Assembly (NCBI GenBank): GCA_963785815.1
Contig: CAWAWN010000001.1
Location: forward strand, 372,001 to 436,000
DNA from: UBA4742 sp963785815
Lineage (GTDB): Bacteria; Actinomycetota; Acidimicrobiia; Acidimicrobiales; Acidimicrobilacustridaceae
DNA length: 64,000 nucleotides
Direction: 5' to 3'
Below the pieces are notes generated by a model. The model saw only the letters and a list, made by a program, of their open reading frames with translations. It was not told the DNA's origin and ran no database searches. Made by a program: the position numbers and the translations under genes. Below, piece after piece: positions 52,846 through 61,147 of the stretch (the first letter of the stretch is position 1; each line of letters opens with the position of its first letter).

Positions 52846-53862
52846 TCAGATGACGGAGTGGCCCGACTCCACCCGCTGGCGCAGCAGACCGGCCAGACGG
52901 CCCCGGTGCCAGGAGGCGTTGCCGAAGGCCAGGCCGTCGAGGTGGGTGCGCTTGAGGTACAGGTGGATGTCGTGCTCCCAGGTGAAGCCGATGCCGCCGT
53001 GCACCTGGAGGGCCGAGGCCAGCACGCGGGTGGCGGCGTCGCTGCCCCAGCACTTGGCCACCGAGGCGGCCACCGAGGCGTCGGGATCGCCCGCGGCCAC
53101 ACACCAGGCCGCCCAGTAGGTGGCCGACCGCATGCCCTCCACATCCACCAGCATGTCGGCGCAGCGGTGCTTCACGGCCTGGAAGCTGCCGATCGGGCGG
53201 CCGAACTGGATGCGCTCGGCGGCGTAGGCGGCGGACAGGTCGAGGGCCCGTTGCGCCAGGCCCAGCAGCTCGGCCGAATACGCCACCGAGGCCACGTCGA
53301 CCAGGCGCTCGACCAGGTCGGGGCCGCCCAGGTCGAGGCGGGGGGCGTCCGCCAGGTCGTCGGGGCGCAACCACCCGATGGTGCGGGTCAGATCCATGGC
53401 CGGCTCGGCGGCGGGACGGCGGCCACGCAGGTCGATGGCCGAGACCCGGTCGCCCTCGACCACGACCACCACGTCGGCCTCGGGGGCGTAGGTCGTCGGC
53501 TCACCCAGGCGCGGGGCGACCGCCGCCACGGACTCGCCGGAGAGCAGCGGCTCGGCCCACGGGGTGTCGGCCAGCAGCTCGAGCGCCACCAGCTGGCTCA
53601 GGATGGGCGCCGGCGCCACCCGGGCCCCGACCTGTTCGAGCACCACGGCGGCCTCGACCCACCCCAGCCCGACCCCGCCCTGGGACTCGGGCACGGCCAG
53701 CGCCGTCCAGCCCTGGTCGACCATGGCCGACCACAGCTCGGGATCGGTGGTCCCGCCGCGCTCGGTGGCGGCCCGCACCACGGTCATGGGCGAGCGCCCG
53801 TCGAGCAGGTCGGCGGCGGCCTGGCCCAGCGCCTGCTGGTCATCGGAGAGCTCGAAGTCCAC
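52846..53862 (-). CDS. acyl-CoA dehydrogenase, small-partner type
   Basis: The 338-residue ACAD (MDFELSDDQQALGQAAADLL) has the C-terminal hallmarks AAERIQFGRPIGSFQAVKHR and VHGGIGFTWEHDIHLYLKR. It is short in the middle beta domain, like the partner subunits of alpha2-beta2 ACADs. A large-type ACAD is transcribed divergently 63 bp away with operator site 4 between, so they probably form one heteromeric enzyme. A TACGCT -10 box lies eight bases before GTG 53862. Confidence 0.88.
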   Translation of the reverse strand: MDFELSDDQQALGQAAADLLDGRSPMTVVRAATERGGTTDPELWSAMVDQGWTALAVPESQGGVGLGWVEAAVVLEQVGARVAPAPILSQLVALELLADTPWAEPLLSGESVAAVAPRLGEPTTYAPEADVVVVVEGDRVSAIDLRGRRPAAEPAMDLTRTIGWLRPDDLADAPRLDLGGPDLVERLVDVASVAYSAELLGLAQRALDLSAAYAAERIQFGRPIGSFQAVKHRCADMLVDVEGMRSATYWAAWCVAAGDPDASVAASVAKCWGSDAATRVLASALQVHGGIGFTWEHDIHLYLKRTHLDGLAFGNASWHRGRLAGLLRQRVESGHSVI

Positions 53863-53870
53863 GAGCGGCG

Positions 53871-53876
53871 AGCGTA
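53871..53876 (-). promoter_or_regulatory. -10 box TACGCT for leaderless small ACAD gene
   Basis: TACGCT on the minus strand, eight bases before GTG 53862 and two bases from operator site 4. Confidence 0.5.
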
Positions 53877-53878
53877 GC

Positions 53879-53892
53879 TGACACCAGTGTCA
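53879..53892. promoter_or_regulatory. operator motif TGACACCAGTGTCA, site 4
   Basis: TGACAC-CA-GTGTCA, the most symmetric version of the TGAC-N6-GTCA motif, between divergent small and large ACAD genes. Confidence 0.65.
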
Positions 53893-53911
53893 CCCCCGCC
53901 CGTCGGCCGTC

Positions 53912-53917
53912 TACGCT
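53912..53917 (+). promoter_or_regulatory. -10 box TACGCT for leaderless large ACAD gene
   Basis: TACGCT ends eight bases before GTG 53926; operator site 4 lies in its -35 region. Confidence 0.5.
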
Positions 53918-53925
53918 GACCGACC

Positions 53926-55149
53926 GTGGACCTGACCCCCACCCCCGAGCAGGAGGCGCTGCGGGCCGAGTGCCGCACCTGGCTCCAGGACAACCTGCCC
54001 TGGGAGTACGGCAGCGGCCTGCCGCCCCGCTTCGCCTCCCTCGACGACGAGGTGGCCTTCGGACGCGACTGGCAGCACCGGCTCGCTCAGGGTCGCTGGG
54101 TGGGCGTGACCTGGCCCGAGGTCTACGGCGGGCGCGGCGCCGGCGCCCTGGCCCACTACGTCGTGCAGGAGGAGTTGGCCCGGGCCCGGGCCCCCGAGCT
54201 GGTCGGACGAATCGGGGTCAACCTGGTGGGTCCGACCCTGCTGGCCCACGGCACCGACGAACAGCGGGCCCGCTGGCTGCCGTCGATCCTCTCGGCCGAC
54301 CTGCTCTTCTGCCAGCTCTTCAGCGAACCCGACGCCGGCAGCGATCTGGCCTCGGTGTCCACCCGGGCCGTGCGCACCGAGCGCGACGGCGTCGCGGGGT
54401 GGGCGGTGGACGGCCAGAAGGTGTGGACCTCCTACGCCCAGTTCGCCGACTGGGGGCTGTGCCTGGCCCGCACCAACCCCGACGTGCGCAAGCAGGCCGG
54501 CATCACCGCCCTGGCCATCGACATGCGCCGCCCGGGCGTGGAGGTGCGGCCCCTGCGCCAGCTCACCGGCGAGTCCGACTTCAACGAGGTGTTCCTGAGC
54601 GACGTGTTCGTGCCCGACGACGCCGTGATCGGCGCAGTCGACGACGGGTGGCGGGTCTCGTCGTCCACCCTGACCCACGAGCGCGGCACCAACCCCCGCC
54701 AGCTCGTGATCCACAGCCAGCACCTGGAAGAGCTGCTGCGCCTGGCCGCCGACCGGGGCGGCTTCGACGACGAGCGCACCGCCCAACGCCTGGCCGAGGC
54801 CTTCGTGGAGGTGAAGCTGTTCCAGGTCCACAACTGGCGGTCGCTGTCGCGGCTCGAGGCCGGCCAGCCCGTCGGCCCCGAGGGGTCGGCCCTGAAGCTG
54901 TACTGGTCGGAGATGAGCCAACGCCTGCACCGCCTGGCCCTGGACGTGTTGGGACCCGCCGCCGTGCTCTCCGCCGGCGCCGACGGCAACCCGGGCGACG
55001 GCGAGTGGCAGCGATCGTGGCTCTACTACCAGGCGGCCTCGATCTTCGCCGGCACCAACGAGATCCAGCGCACCATCATCGGCGAGCGGGTGCTGGGCCT
55101 GCCCCGAGAGCCGGCACCAGCACCGGCGGCGGGCAAGGTGGCCTCGTGA
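53926..55149 (+). CDS. acyl-CoA dehydrogenase, large-partner type
   Basis: The 407-residue ACAD shows LFSEPDAGSDLASVSTRAVR, AVDGQKVWTSYAQFADWG, NEVFLSDVFVPDDAVIG, and FAGTNEIQRTIIGERVLGLP. It pairs with the divergent small ACAD. Its stop overlaps the enoyl-CoA hydratase start (GTGA), placing alpha,beta-dehydrogenation and hydration in one operon with a CoA transferase. Confidence 0.9.
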   Translation: MDLTPTPEQEALRAECRTWLQDNLPWEYGSGLPPRFASLDDEVAFGRDWQHRLAQGRWVGVTWPEVYGGRGAGALAHYVVQEELARARAPELVGRIGVNLVGPTLLAHGTDEQRARWLPSILSADLLFCQLFSEPDAGSDLASVSTRAVRTERDGVAGWAVDGQKVWTSYAQFADWGLCLARTNPDVRKQAGITALAIDMRRPGVEVRPLRQLTGESDFNEVFLSDVFVPDDAVIGAVDDGWRVSSSTLTHERGTNPRQLVIHSQHLEELLRLAADRGGFDDERTAQRLAEAFVEVKLFQVHNWRSLSRLEAGQPVGPEGSALKLYWSEMSQRLHRLALDVLGPAAVLSAGADGNPGDGEWQRSWLYYQAASIFAGTNEIQRTIIGERVLGLPREPAPAPAAGKVAS

Positions 55150-55994
55150 GCGGGTCCGGCGCCTTCTCGGCACTGTCCTACGAGCTGGACGCCGACGGCC
55201 AGGTGGCGGTCATCACCCTGCGCCGCCCGCAGGCGGCCAACGCCCTCAACGCCCAGCTCATCGACGAGATCGACGGGGCCCTCGACCTGGCCGAGGCCGA
55301 CGACGACGTGCGGGTGGTCGTGCTGGCCGCCGAGGGCAAGCACTTCTGCGCCGGCCACGACCTCAAGGAGCTGTTCGAGGCCACCGAGCCGTGGGCGGCC
55401 CTGCGGGCCAGCCCCGAGGGCAAGCTCCACCACGAGCGCGTCATGTACTGGGGCCGCTGCCTGCGCCTGCACGACTTCATCAAGCCCACCATCGCCGCCG
55501 TGCAGGGGGCGTGCTCGGCCGCCGGCCTGATGCTGGCCTGCATGTGCGACCTCATCGTGGCCGCCGACGACGCCCGCTTCTCCAACCCCGTGCTGCGGAT
55601 GTCGGGCGCCGGGGTCGAGCTGCTGGTCGAGCCGTGGGAGCTGGGGGCGCGCAAGGCCAAGGAGTTCCTGCTCTGCGCCGAGACCTTCGACGCGGCCGAG
55701 GCCGAGCGCCTGGGCCTGGTCAACCAGGTGGTGCCCCGGGCCGAGCTGGCCGACGCGGCCGCCACCATGGCGGCCAAGGTGGCCCTGGTCCCGCCGATCA
55801 CGGCCCAGGCGGTGAAGGCATCCATCAACGCCACCACCGACCGGATGGGCCAGCGCGACTCGTGGCGCCACCACTTCATGGTCCACCAGTTCGTGTCCAA
55901 CACCGACACCGCCCTCGGCCTGGCCACCGAGCGGGCCCGGGGCGGGATGGATCGCGTGCGCCAAGAGCAGGCCGGCCCGGACCAACCCGCGTGA
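55146..55994 (+). CDS. enoyl-CoA hydratase/isomerase family protein
   Basis: The 282-residue crotonase-fold protein has RRPQAANALNAQLIDEI, the first oxyanion segment GKHFCAGHDLKELFE, and the second GACSAAGLMLACMCDLIVAADD. The position of the usual catalytic Glu reads SGAGVELLVEPWELG, so hydratase chemistry is plausible but not certain. Operon: large ACAD, this gene, CaiB-type CoA transferase. Confidence 0.87.
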   Translation: MSGSGAFSALSYELDADGQVAVITLRRPQAANALNAQLIDEIDGALDLAEADDDVRVVVLAAEGKHFCAGHDLKELFEATEPWAALRASPEGKLHHERVMYWGRCLRLHDFIKPTIAAVQGACSAAGLMLACMCDLIVAADDARFSNPVLRMSGAGVELLVEPWELGARKAKEFLLCAETFDAAEAERLGLVNQVVPRAELADAAATMAAKVALVPPITAQAVKASINATTDRMGQRDSWRHHFMVHQFVSNTDTALGLATERARGGMDRVRQEQAGPDQPA

Positions 55995-57274
55995 GCGGGC
56001 CGACTCCCGGGGCCCGCGGGGGCGGGCCAACCCCTGGCGCCCGCGGTGGCGGGCCGTTGGCGGGGTTGCGCGTCCTCGACCTGGGCACCCGCATCGCCGC
56101 CCCGTTCTGCGCCGGGCTGTTGGGTGAGCAGGGGGCGGACGTCATCAAGGTAGAGCAGCCGGGCCGGGGTGACTTCATGCGCGACATCGGCCCCTTCGTG
56201 GAGGACGCCGGCGACGGCGACCCGCGGTACTCGTTGTTCTGGGCGGTGGAGGGGCGCGGGCGGCGCAGCGTCACCGTCGACCTGCGCCGACCCGAGGGCC
56301 AGGACCTGGTGCGCCGGCTGGCTGCCGAGTGCGACGTGGTGTGCGAGAACTTCCGACCCGGCACGCTCGAGCGGTGGGGCCTGGCCCCGTCGCAGCTGGC
56401 CGACCACCTGGTCGTGGTGCGCATCTCGGCTTTCGGCCAGGACGGCCCCTACGCCCTGCGCCCGGGGCTCGACCGGCTGGGCATCGGCTACGGCGGCCTG
56501 CTCAACCTGACCGGCTACCCCGACCGACCGCCGGTGCGGCCCGGCGTGACCACCAGCGACTACCTCACCGGCGTGTTCGCGGCCCAGGCGGCCGTGGCCG
56601 CCCTCTACCGCCGCGACGCCGGATCGCCGCGAACGGGCGTCGCCCCCACCGGGCAGGGCGCGGTCATCGACGCCGCCCTGTACGGCTCGGTGCTGCGCAT
56701 CCTGGAGTGGACCATCGCCGGTTACGACCGGCTGGGTCTGGTCCGCCAGCGCGAGGGGAACCGGCTGACCACCTCGGCCCCGCTGGACAACTACCCCACC
56801 GCCGACGGGCGCTACGTGTGCATCGTGGCCGGCAGCGACGCCAACTTCGCCCGGCTGTGCGCGGCGATGGACCGCCCCGACCTGGTGACCGATGCCCGGT
56901 TCCGGATCCTGGCCGACCGGGCCGCCCGCTCCGACGAGATCAACGGGATCGTGGCCGAGTGGACCTCCCGGCTGACCGCGGCCCAGGTCGAGGCGGCGGC
57001 CATCGCGCACGACGTCCCGGTGGCCACCGCCTACACCGCCGCCGACATCGCCGCCGATCCCCACATGGCCGCCCGGGGCGACCTGGTGGACGTGGCCGAC
57101 CCGGTGGTCGGCTCGTTGCGCCAGCAGGCCCCGTTCCCGCGGTGGGTGGGCGAGGAACCCGTGGTGCCGTCGGGTGCACCGCGGTTGGGCGAGCACACCC
57201 GCGAGGTGCTGGTCGAGCTGCTCGGCCTCGACGACGCCGACCTCGACCGCCTGACCGAGGACCAGGTCATCTGA
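55991..57274 (+). CDS. CaiB/BaiF-type (family III) CoA transferase
   Basis: The 427-residue protein begins with an odd duplicated GPTPGARGGG element (about 3-21), then the family core LAGLRVLDLGTRIAAPFCAG, GADVIKVEQPGRGDFMRDIG, and ENFRPGTLERWGL. The candidate nucleophilic Asp is in VTTSDYLTGVFAAQAAV. It would move CoA between acyl groups. The GTG overlaps the hydratase stop. A strong inverted repeat follows. Confidence 0.9.
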   Translation: MSGPTPGARGGGPTPGARGGGPLAGLRVLDLGTRIAAPFCAGLLGEQGADVIKVEQPGRGDFMRDIGPFVEDAGDGDPRYSLFWAVEGRGRRSVTVDLRRPEGQDLVRRLAAECDVVCENFRPGTLERWGLAPSQLADHLVVVRISAFGQDGPYALRPGLDRLGIGYGGLLNLTGYPDRPPVRPGVTTSDYLTGVFAAQAAVAALYRRDAGSPRTGVAPTGQGAVIDAALYGSVLRILEWTIAGYDRLGLVRQREGNRLTTSAPLDNYPTADGRYVCIVAGSDANFARLCAAMDRPDLVTDARFRILADRAARSDEINGIVAEWTSRLTAAQVEAAAIAHDVPVATAYTAADIAADPHMAARGDLVDVADPVVGSLRQQAPFPRWVGEEPVVPSGAPRLGEHTREVLVELLGLDDADLDRLTEDQVI

Positions 57275-57293
57275 AGCTCAGCATCCGCCAAGT

Positions 57294-57332
57294 CTGTGCA
57301 GTTGCTACGACGCGGTCGTAGGAACTGCACAG
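57294..57332. terminator. long near-perfect inverted repeat between convergent genes
   Basis: CTGTGCAGTT and AACTGCACAG enclose CTACGAC-GCG-GTCGTAG: 17 paired bases, one G-G mismatch, three-base loop. It lies 20 bp past the CoA transferase stop and 28 bp from the opposing ACAD stop, so it can serve both. It is not G/C-tract-like and may be a repeated palindrome used as terminator. Confidence 0.75.
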
Positions 57333-57359
57333 GTTTCGAGACGGGCGTCGCCGGTTCGG

Positions 57360-58454
57360 TCAGGCGACGCCCAGGTAGGAGTCGGCCACCTTGTGGCGCC
57401 AGGCGTCCTGGTGGCCCAGCAACAGGTCGTTGGCCTTGGCCTTGCGGTAGTGGAGGTGGGCGTCGCACTCCCAGGTGAAGCCCACCCCGCCGTGGATCTG
57501 GATGGCTTCGCCGCACACCTCGTTGGCGGCCCGACCCACGAAGCCCTTGGCCATGGCCGCGGCCTCGGCCCGCACCGGCTCCTCCGCGTCGGATGCCCAG
57601 GCCGCGTAGTGGATGCCCACCCGCGACAGCTCGATGCGCTCGAGCATCTCGGCCGCCTTGTGCTTGATGGCCTGGAAGGTGGCGATGGGACGGTCGAACT
57701 GCACCCGGACCTTGGCGTACTCGACGGCCAGGTCGAAGGCCTGCTGCATGGAGCCGAGCGTCTCGGCGCACAGCAGCACGGCGGCGTCGTCGACCACCCG
57801 CCGCCAGATGTCGGTGTGGTCGCCGTCGGGGCCCACCGGGGTGGCCGGGGTGTCGACCAGCTCCATCCGGGCCAGGCGACGGGTGACGTCCAGAGCCGGA
57901 TAGGCGGGGGCGGCGGGCGCCTCCACCAGGAAGGTGCCGATCCCCTGCTGGGTCCGGGCCGGCACCAGCACCCAGTCGGCCGTGTGGCCGTCGAGCACCA
58001 CCGACTTGACGCCGCGCAGGCGCCACTGCCCCGACTTGCGCCAGGCCCGCGTGCGCAGGCGCTCGATGACGTCGCCATGGCCCTCCTCGTCGACGGCCAC
58101 CGTCCCCCGGGTGGCGCCGCTGGCCAGCGAGCCCAGCCGGTCGTCGAGACCCAGGGCCCGGGCGGCCAGGGTGGCCTGCACGGCGGATGAGTAGAACGGT
58201 CCCGGCAGCGGCAGACGGCCCATCTCCTCGAGCACGACCATCATCTCCAACAGGCCCATGCCGGCACCGCCCTGGGCCTCGGGCACCAGCAGGCCCACCC
58301 ACCCCAGCTCGACCATGTGCTCCCACAGCTGGTCGCCCATCGGCCGGTCGTCGTCGACGATGGCCCGCACGTAGGCCGACGGTGCCTGTTCGGCCAGCAT
58401 GGCCCGCACGGTCTGCTGCAGGGCCTGCTGGGCGTCATCCAGGGTGAACTCCAC
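57360..58454 (-). CDS. acyl-CoA dehydrogenase, small-partner type
   Basis: The 364-residue ACAD begins MEFTLDDAQQALQQTVRAML and has VQFDRPIATFQAIKHKAAEM and IHGGVGFTWECDAHLHYRKA. The middle domain is reduced, as in the 52.8-kb homologue. It is divergent from a large ACAD 58 bp away with operator site 5 between. A TAGTGT -10 box lies six bases before GTG 58454. Confidence 0.88.
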   Translation of the reverse strand: MEFTLDDAQQALQQTVRAMLAEQAPSAYVRAIVDDDRPMGDQLWEHMVELGWVGLLVPEAQGGAGMGLLEMMVVLEEMGRLPLPGPFYSSAVQATLAARALGLDDRLGSLASGATRGTVAVDEEGHGDVIERLRTRAWRKSGQWRLRGVKSVVLDGHTADWVLVPARTQQGIGTFLVEAPAAPAYPALDVTRRLARMELVDTPATPVGPDGDHTDIWRRVVDDAAVLLCAETLGSMQQAFDLAVEYAKVRVQFDRPIATFQAIKHKAAEMLERIELSRVGIHYAAWASDAEEPVRAEAAAMAKGFVGRAANEVCGEAIQIHGGVGFTWECDAHLHYRKAKANDLLLGHQDAWRHKVADSYLGVA

Positions 58455-58460
58455 CGCGGC

Positions 58461-58466
58461 ACACTA
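58461..58466 (-). promoter_or_regulatory. -10 box TAGTGT for leaderless small ACAD gene
   Basis: TAGTGT on the minus strand, six bases before GTG 58454 and two bases from operator site 5. Confidence 0.5.
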
Positions 58467-58468
58467 CC

Positions 58469-58482
58469 TGACACGGCTGTCA
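58469..58482. promoter_or_regulatory. operator motif TGACACGGCTGTCA, site 5
   Basis: TGAC-N6-GTCA motif between divergent small and large ACAD genes; overlaps the -35 region of the plus promoter. Confidence 0.65.
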
Positions 58483-58500
58483 GCTTTCTCGGCCGGCGAC

Positions 58501-58506
58501 TACCAT
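58501..58506 (+). promoter_or_regulatory. -10 box TACCAT for leaderless large ACAD gene
   Basis: TACCAT ends six bases before ATG 58513. Confidence 0.5.
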
Positions 58507-58512
58507 CCCGGC

Positions 58513-59757
58513 ATGGACTTCTCCTACACCGACGAAGACGAGGCCTACCGGGCCGAGCTCATCGCCTGGTTGGACGAGCACCTGCCCAAGTTCCTGGCCG
58601 AGTGGTCCGACGAGGACAACCCCGACGCCCAGCCGGACGCCGATGCCGACTCGGCCGCACCGGCCGGCGGGGGCGGGGTCCTGTCGCAGATGGAGCGGCG
58701 CCGGGCGTGGCAGCGCGAGCTCAACACCGGCCGGTGGGCGGCCATCACCTGGCCCGCCGAGTGGGGCGGCCGCGACGCCACGGTCACCCAGAACGTCATC
58801 TACTCCGAGACCATGGCCCGCTACCGCACCCCGGGCATCTACAACGCCAACGGCCTGTGGCAGATCGGGCCCATGATCATCCGCTGGGGCACCGACGAGC
58901 AGAAGCAACGGTGGATCCCCAACATCCTCAACGCCGACGACCACTGGTGCCAGGGCTTCACCGAGCCCGAGGCCGGCAGCGACCTGGCCAACCTGCGCAC
59001 GACCGCCATCGCCGACGGCGACGACTACGTGCTCAACGGCCAGAAGATCTGGATCTCCAGCGCCCACCTGGCCCGCTGGGGCCTGTTCCTGGTGCGCACC
59101 GACGGCGACGCCATCGCCGAGGGTCGCAAGCACGACGGCATCACCGCCCTGATCGTGGACATGGAGGCGCCGGGCATCACGGTTCGGCCGATCCGCGACA
59201 TCACCGGCGAGGAGATGTTCTGCGAGATCTTCTTCGACGATGCCCGCGTCCCCCAGGCCTACCGCCTGGGCGGCGAGGGCGAGGGCTGGCAGGTGGCCAT
59301 GGGCACGCTCGGGTCCGAGCGCGTGGGCACCGCCGGGCTGGCCATCGGCATGCGCTCGGACCTCGACGCCATGGTCAACCTGGCCCGCTCGGTGAACCCG
59401 GCCGCCCTCGACGATCCCTCGCTGCGCACCCGCATCGCCGAGGCCCACACCCGCATCGAGTACACCAAGCTGCTCAACTACCGCGCTCTGTCCAAGATCC
59501 TGCGCAACGAGAAGAACTGGCCCGAGGTGCCCCTGGCCAAGCTGCAGTGGTCCTACCTGGCCCAGACCCTGGCCGAGCTGGCCGTCGACCTGCTGGGCCC
59601 CGACGCCCTGGCGTCGCGGGGCGCGCCGGGCGCCATCGACGGGGGCTCGTGGAACCGCCTCTACGTCTTCCAGCGCTACACGTCGATCGGGGCCGGCACC
59701 ACCGAGGTGCAGAAGAACATCATCGCCGACAAGGCGATCAAGATGCCCCGCCAGTGA
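58513..59757 (+). CDS. acyl-CoA dehydrogenase, large-partner type
   Basis: The 414-residue ACAD has GFTEPEAGSDLANLRTTAIA, VLNGQKIWISSAHLARWG, EIFFDDARVPQAYRLGGEGE and TSIGAGTTEVQKNIIADKAI. An Asp/Ala-rich insert lies at about 32-55. It probably forms a heteromer with the divergent small ACAD. Its stop overlaps the thioesterase-like gene (GTGA). Confidence 0.9.
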   Translation: MDFSYTDEDEAYRAELIAWLDEHLPKFLAEWSDEDNPDAQPDADADSAAPAGGGGVLSQMERRRAWQRELNTGRWAAITWPAEWGGRDATVTQNVIYSETMARYRTPGIYNANGLWQIGPMIIRWGTDEQKQRWIPNILNADDHWCQGFTEPEAGSDLANLRTTAIADGDDYVLNGQKIWISSAHLARWGLFLVRTDGDAIAEGRKHDGITALIVDMEAPGITVRPIRDITGEEMFCEIFFDDARVPQAYRLGGEGEGWQVAMGTLGSERVGTAGLAIGMRSDLDAMVNLARSVNPAALDDPSLRTRIAEAHTRIEYTKLLNYRALSKILRNEKNWPEVPLAKLQWSYLAQTLAELAVDLLGPDALASRGAPGAIDGGSWNRLYVFQRYTSIGAGTTEVQKNIIADKAIKMPRQ

Positions 59758-60674
59758 CCGCGCCCCTCGAGGTCTGGCACGAGGCCGAGGTCACGCCGGA
59801 TCAGATCGACCACCTGGGCCACATGAACGTGATGTTCTACGGTCAGCACGCCCGCGCCGGCGCCGACCGGCTCTTGGCCAGCATCGGCGTGGCCGGCGAC
59901 GACGACCAGGTGCTGTTCCAACGTGACAGCACCGTGCGCCACCTCCAGGAGCAGCTGGTGGGCGCGCCCCTGGCCGTGCGCGGCGGGGTGCTCGACGCCA
60001 CCGACCACGCCATCCGCCTCTACCAGGAGCTGGTCAACCGCGACAGCGGCGCCCTGGCCGCCACCTTCGTGCCCGCCTTCGAGCTGGTCGACCGGACCAC
60101 GCGCCGCCCCCAGCCGCTGGCCCCGGCGGTCGGCCATCGGGTCGTCAGCCCACCAGCCGAGGGCCTGCCGCGCACCATCGCCTTCGACCAGGACCCCACC
60201 CGGGACGCGCCCGACCTGGCCACCCTCGCCGGCCTGGACCTGGCCATGCAGATCCCGCGGGTGGTGGAGGCCGAGCGGTGCAACGAGGACGGCTTCCTGG
60301 CCTCCTCGCAGCTGGCCGAGCTGGTGTGGGGCGGCCAGCCGGTGCCGGGCCGCGAGTTCCGGCCGCTGGCGGACGTGGGCGACGGGGTGCAGCTCGGCTT
60401 CGCCACCCTCGAGAGCCGCGCCACCTGGGCGCGGCCGGCCCGAGCCGGCCAGCGGATCCAAAGCTTCGGGGCCCAGATCGACCTTCGGGCCAAGACGATG
60501 GTGACCCGGCACTGGGTGATCGACCTGGACGACGGACAGCTCGTGGCCGTGCTGGAGGTGGTGGGGGTGGCCTTCGACACGGCCCGGCGGCGGGCCATCG
60601 AGATCCCCGATCCGATCCGCCAACGCATGGCCCGGGGCCTGCACCCCGAGCTCGCCGGTCCGGCGCCGGCCTGA
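59754..60674 (+). CDS. double hot-dog acyl-CoA thioesterase-like protein
   Basis: The 306-residue protein has an N-terminal 4HBT-type hot-dog (VTPDQIDHLGHMNVMFYGQH) and a second likely hot-dog half around 165-300 (RCNEDGFLASSQLAELVWGG, SFGAQIDLRAKTMVTRHWVI). It would hydrolyse an acyl-CoA thioester, releasing CoA. It is translationally coupled to the large ACAD. The His/Asn of HLGHMN are likely active-site residues. Confidence 0.8.
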   Translation: MTAPLEVWHEAEVTPDQIDHLGHMNVMFYGQHARAGADRLLASIGVAGDDDQVLFQRDSTVRHLQEQLVGAPLAVRGGVLDATDHAIRLYQELVNRDSGALAATFVPAFELVDRTTRRPQPLAPAVGHRVVSPPAEGLPRTIAFDQDPTRDAPDLATLAGLDLAMQIPRVVEAERCNEDGFLASSQLAELVWGGQPVPGREFRPLADVGDGVQLGFATLESRATWARPARAGQRIQSFGAQIDLRAKTMVTRHWVIDLDDGQLVAVLEVVGVAFDTARRRAIEIPDPIRQRMARGLHPELAGPAPA

Positions 60675-60696
60675 GCCCACCCGGCCGCGGCTGGGG

Positions 60697-61014
60697 TCAG
60701 TCGCCGAACTCGAGCACGTCGGACGTGCCGGTGAGGTCGAGCACGGCCCGCGTCGACGGCGACGGCTCACGCATGACCAGTCGACCGTGGTGCTGGTGCA
60801 CGTGCAGGGCCGCCACCTCGAGCTCGGCCGACGCGGCCACGTCGATGCCGGAGAGCAGCGAGCAGTCCAACACGATGGTGGACACGTGCCGGGCCAGGGC
60901 GGCGTCGACAGCCCCGGCGACCTGTCCCAGGGACTCCTCGCCCATGACTCCGTCCAACCCCACGACGGTCAGGTCGTCGAGCTCGAGGACTCGGATGTCG
61001 AGGGCGGAGGGCAT
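60697..61014 (-). CDS. STAS-domain protein without the canonical phospho-serine
   Basis: The 105-residue STAS domain resembles anti-sigma-factor antagonists (VVGLDGVMGEESLGQVAGAV, then TIVLDCSLLSGIDVAASAEL). In SpoIIAA-type proteins the phosphorylated Ser follows the conserved Asp; here Asp58 is followed by Val59, so the normal switch site appears missing, though Ser62 is near. No anti-sigma partner is adjacent. AGGAG lies about 12 bases before the ATG. Confidence 0.78.
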   Translation of the reverse strand: MPSALDIRVLELDDLTVVGLDGVMGEESLGQVAGAVDAALARHVSTIVLDCSLLSGIDVAASAELEVAALHVHQHHGRLVMREPSPSTRAVLDLTGTSDVLEFGD

Positions 61015-61147
61015 GGTGACGAGGCTCCTGGGCCGGGGCCCGGTAGGACACCCATCTTCCTACCCGCGGACGTCGCCCGTCAGACAGGTCCTCCGACCCA
61101 TCCTGGGAGCATCTACCCACTCTGCGTGGTGATTTGCTCGCTGTGCG
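61015..61147. other. 133-bp intergenic region
   Basis: Between the STAS gene (transcribed away) and the thiolase stop. No hairpin, repeat or ORF that I can support. Confidence 0.4.
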
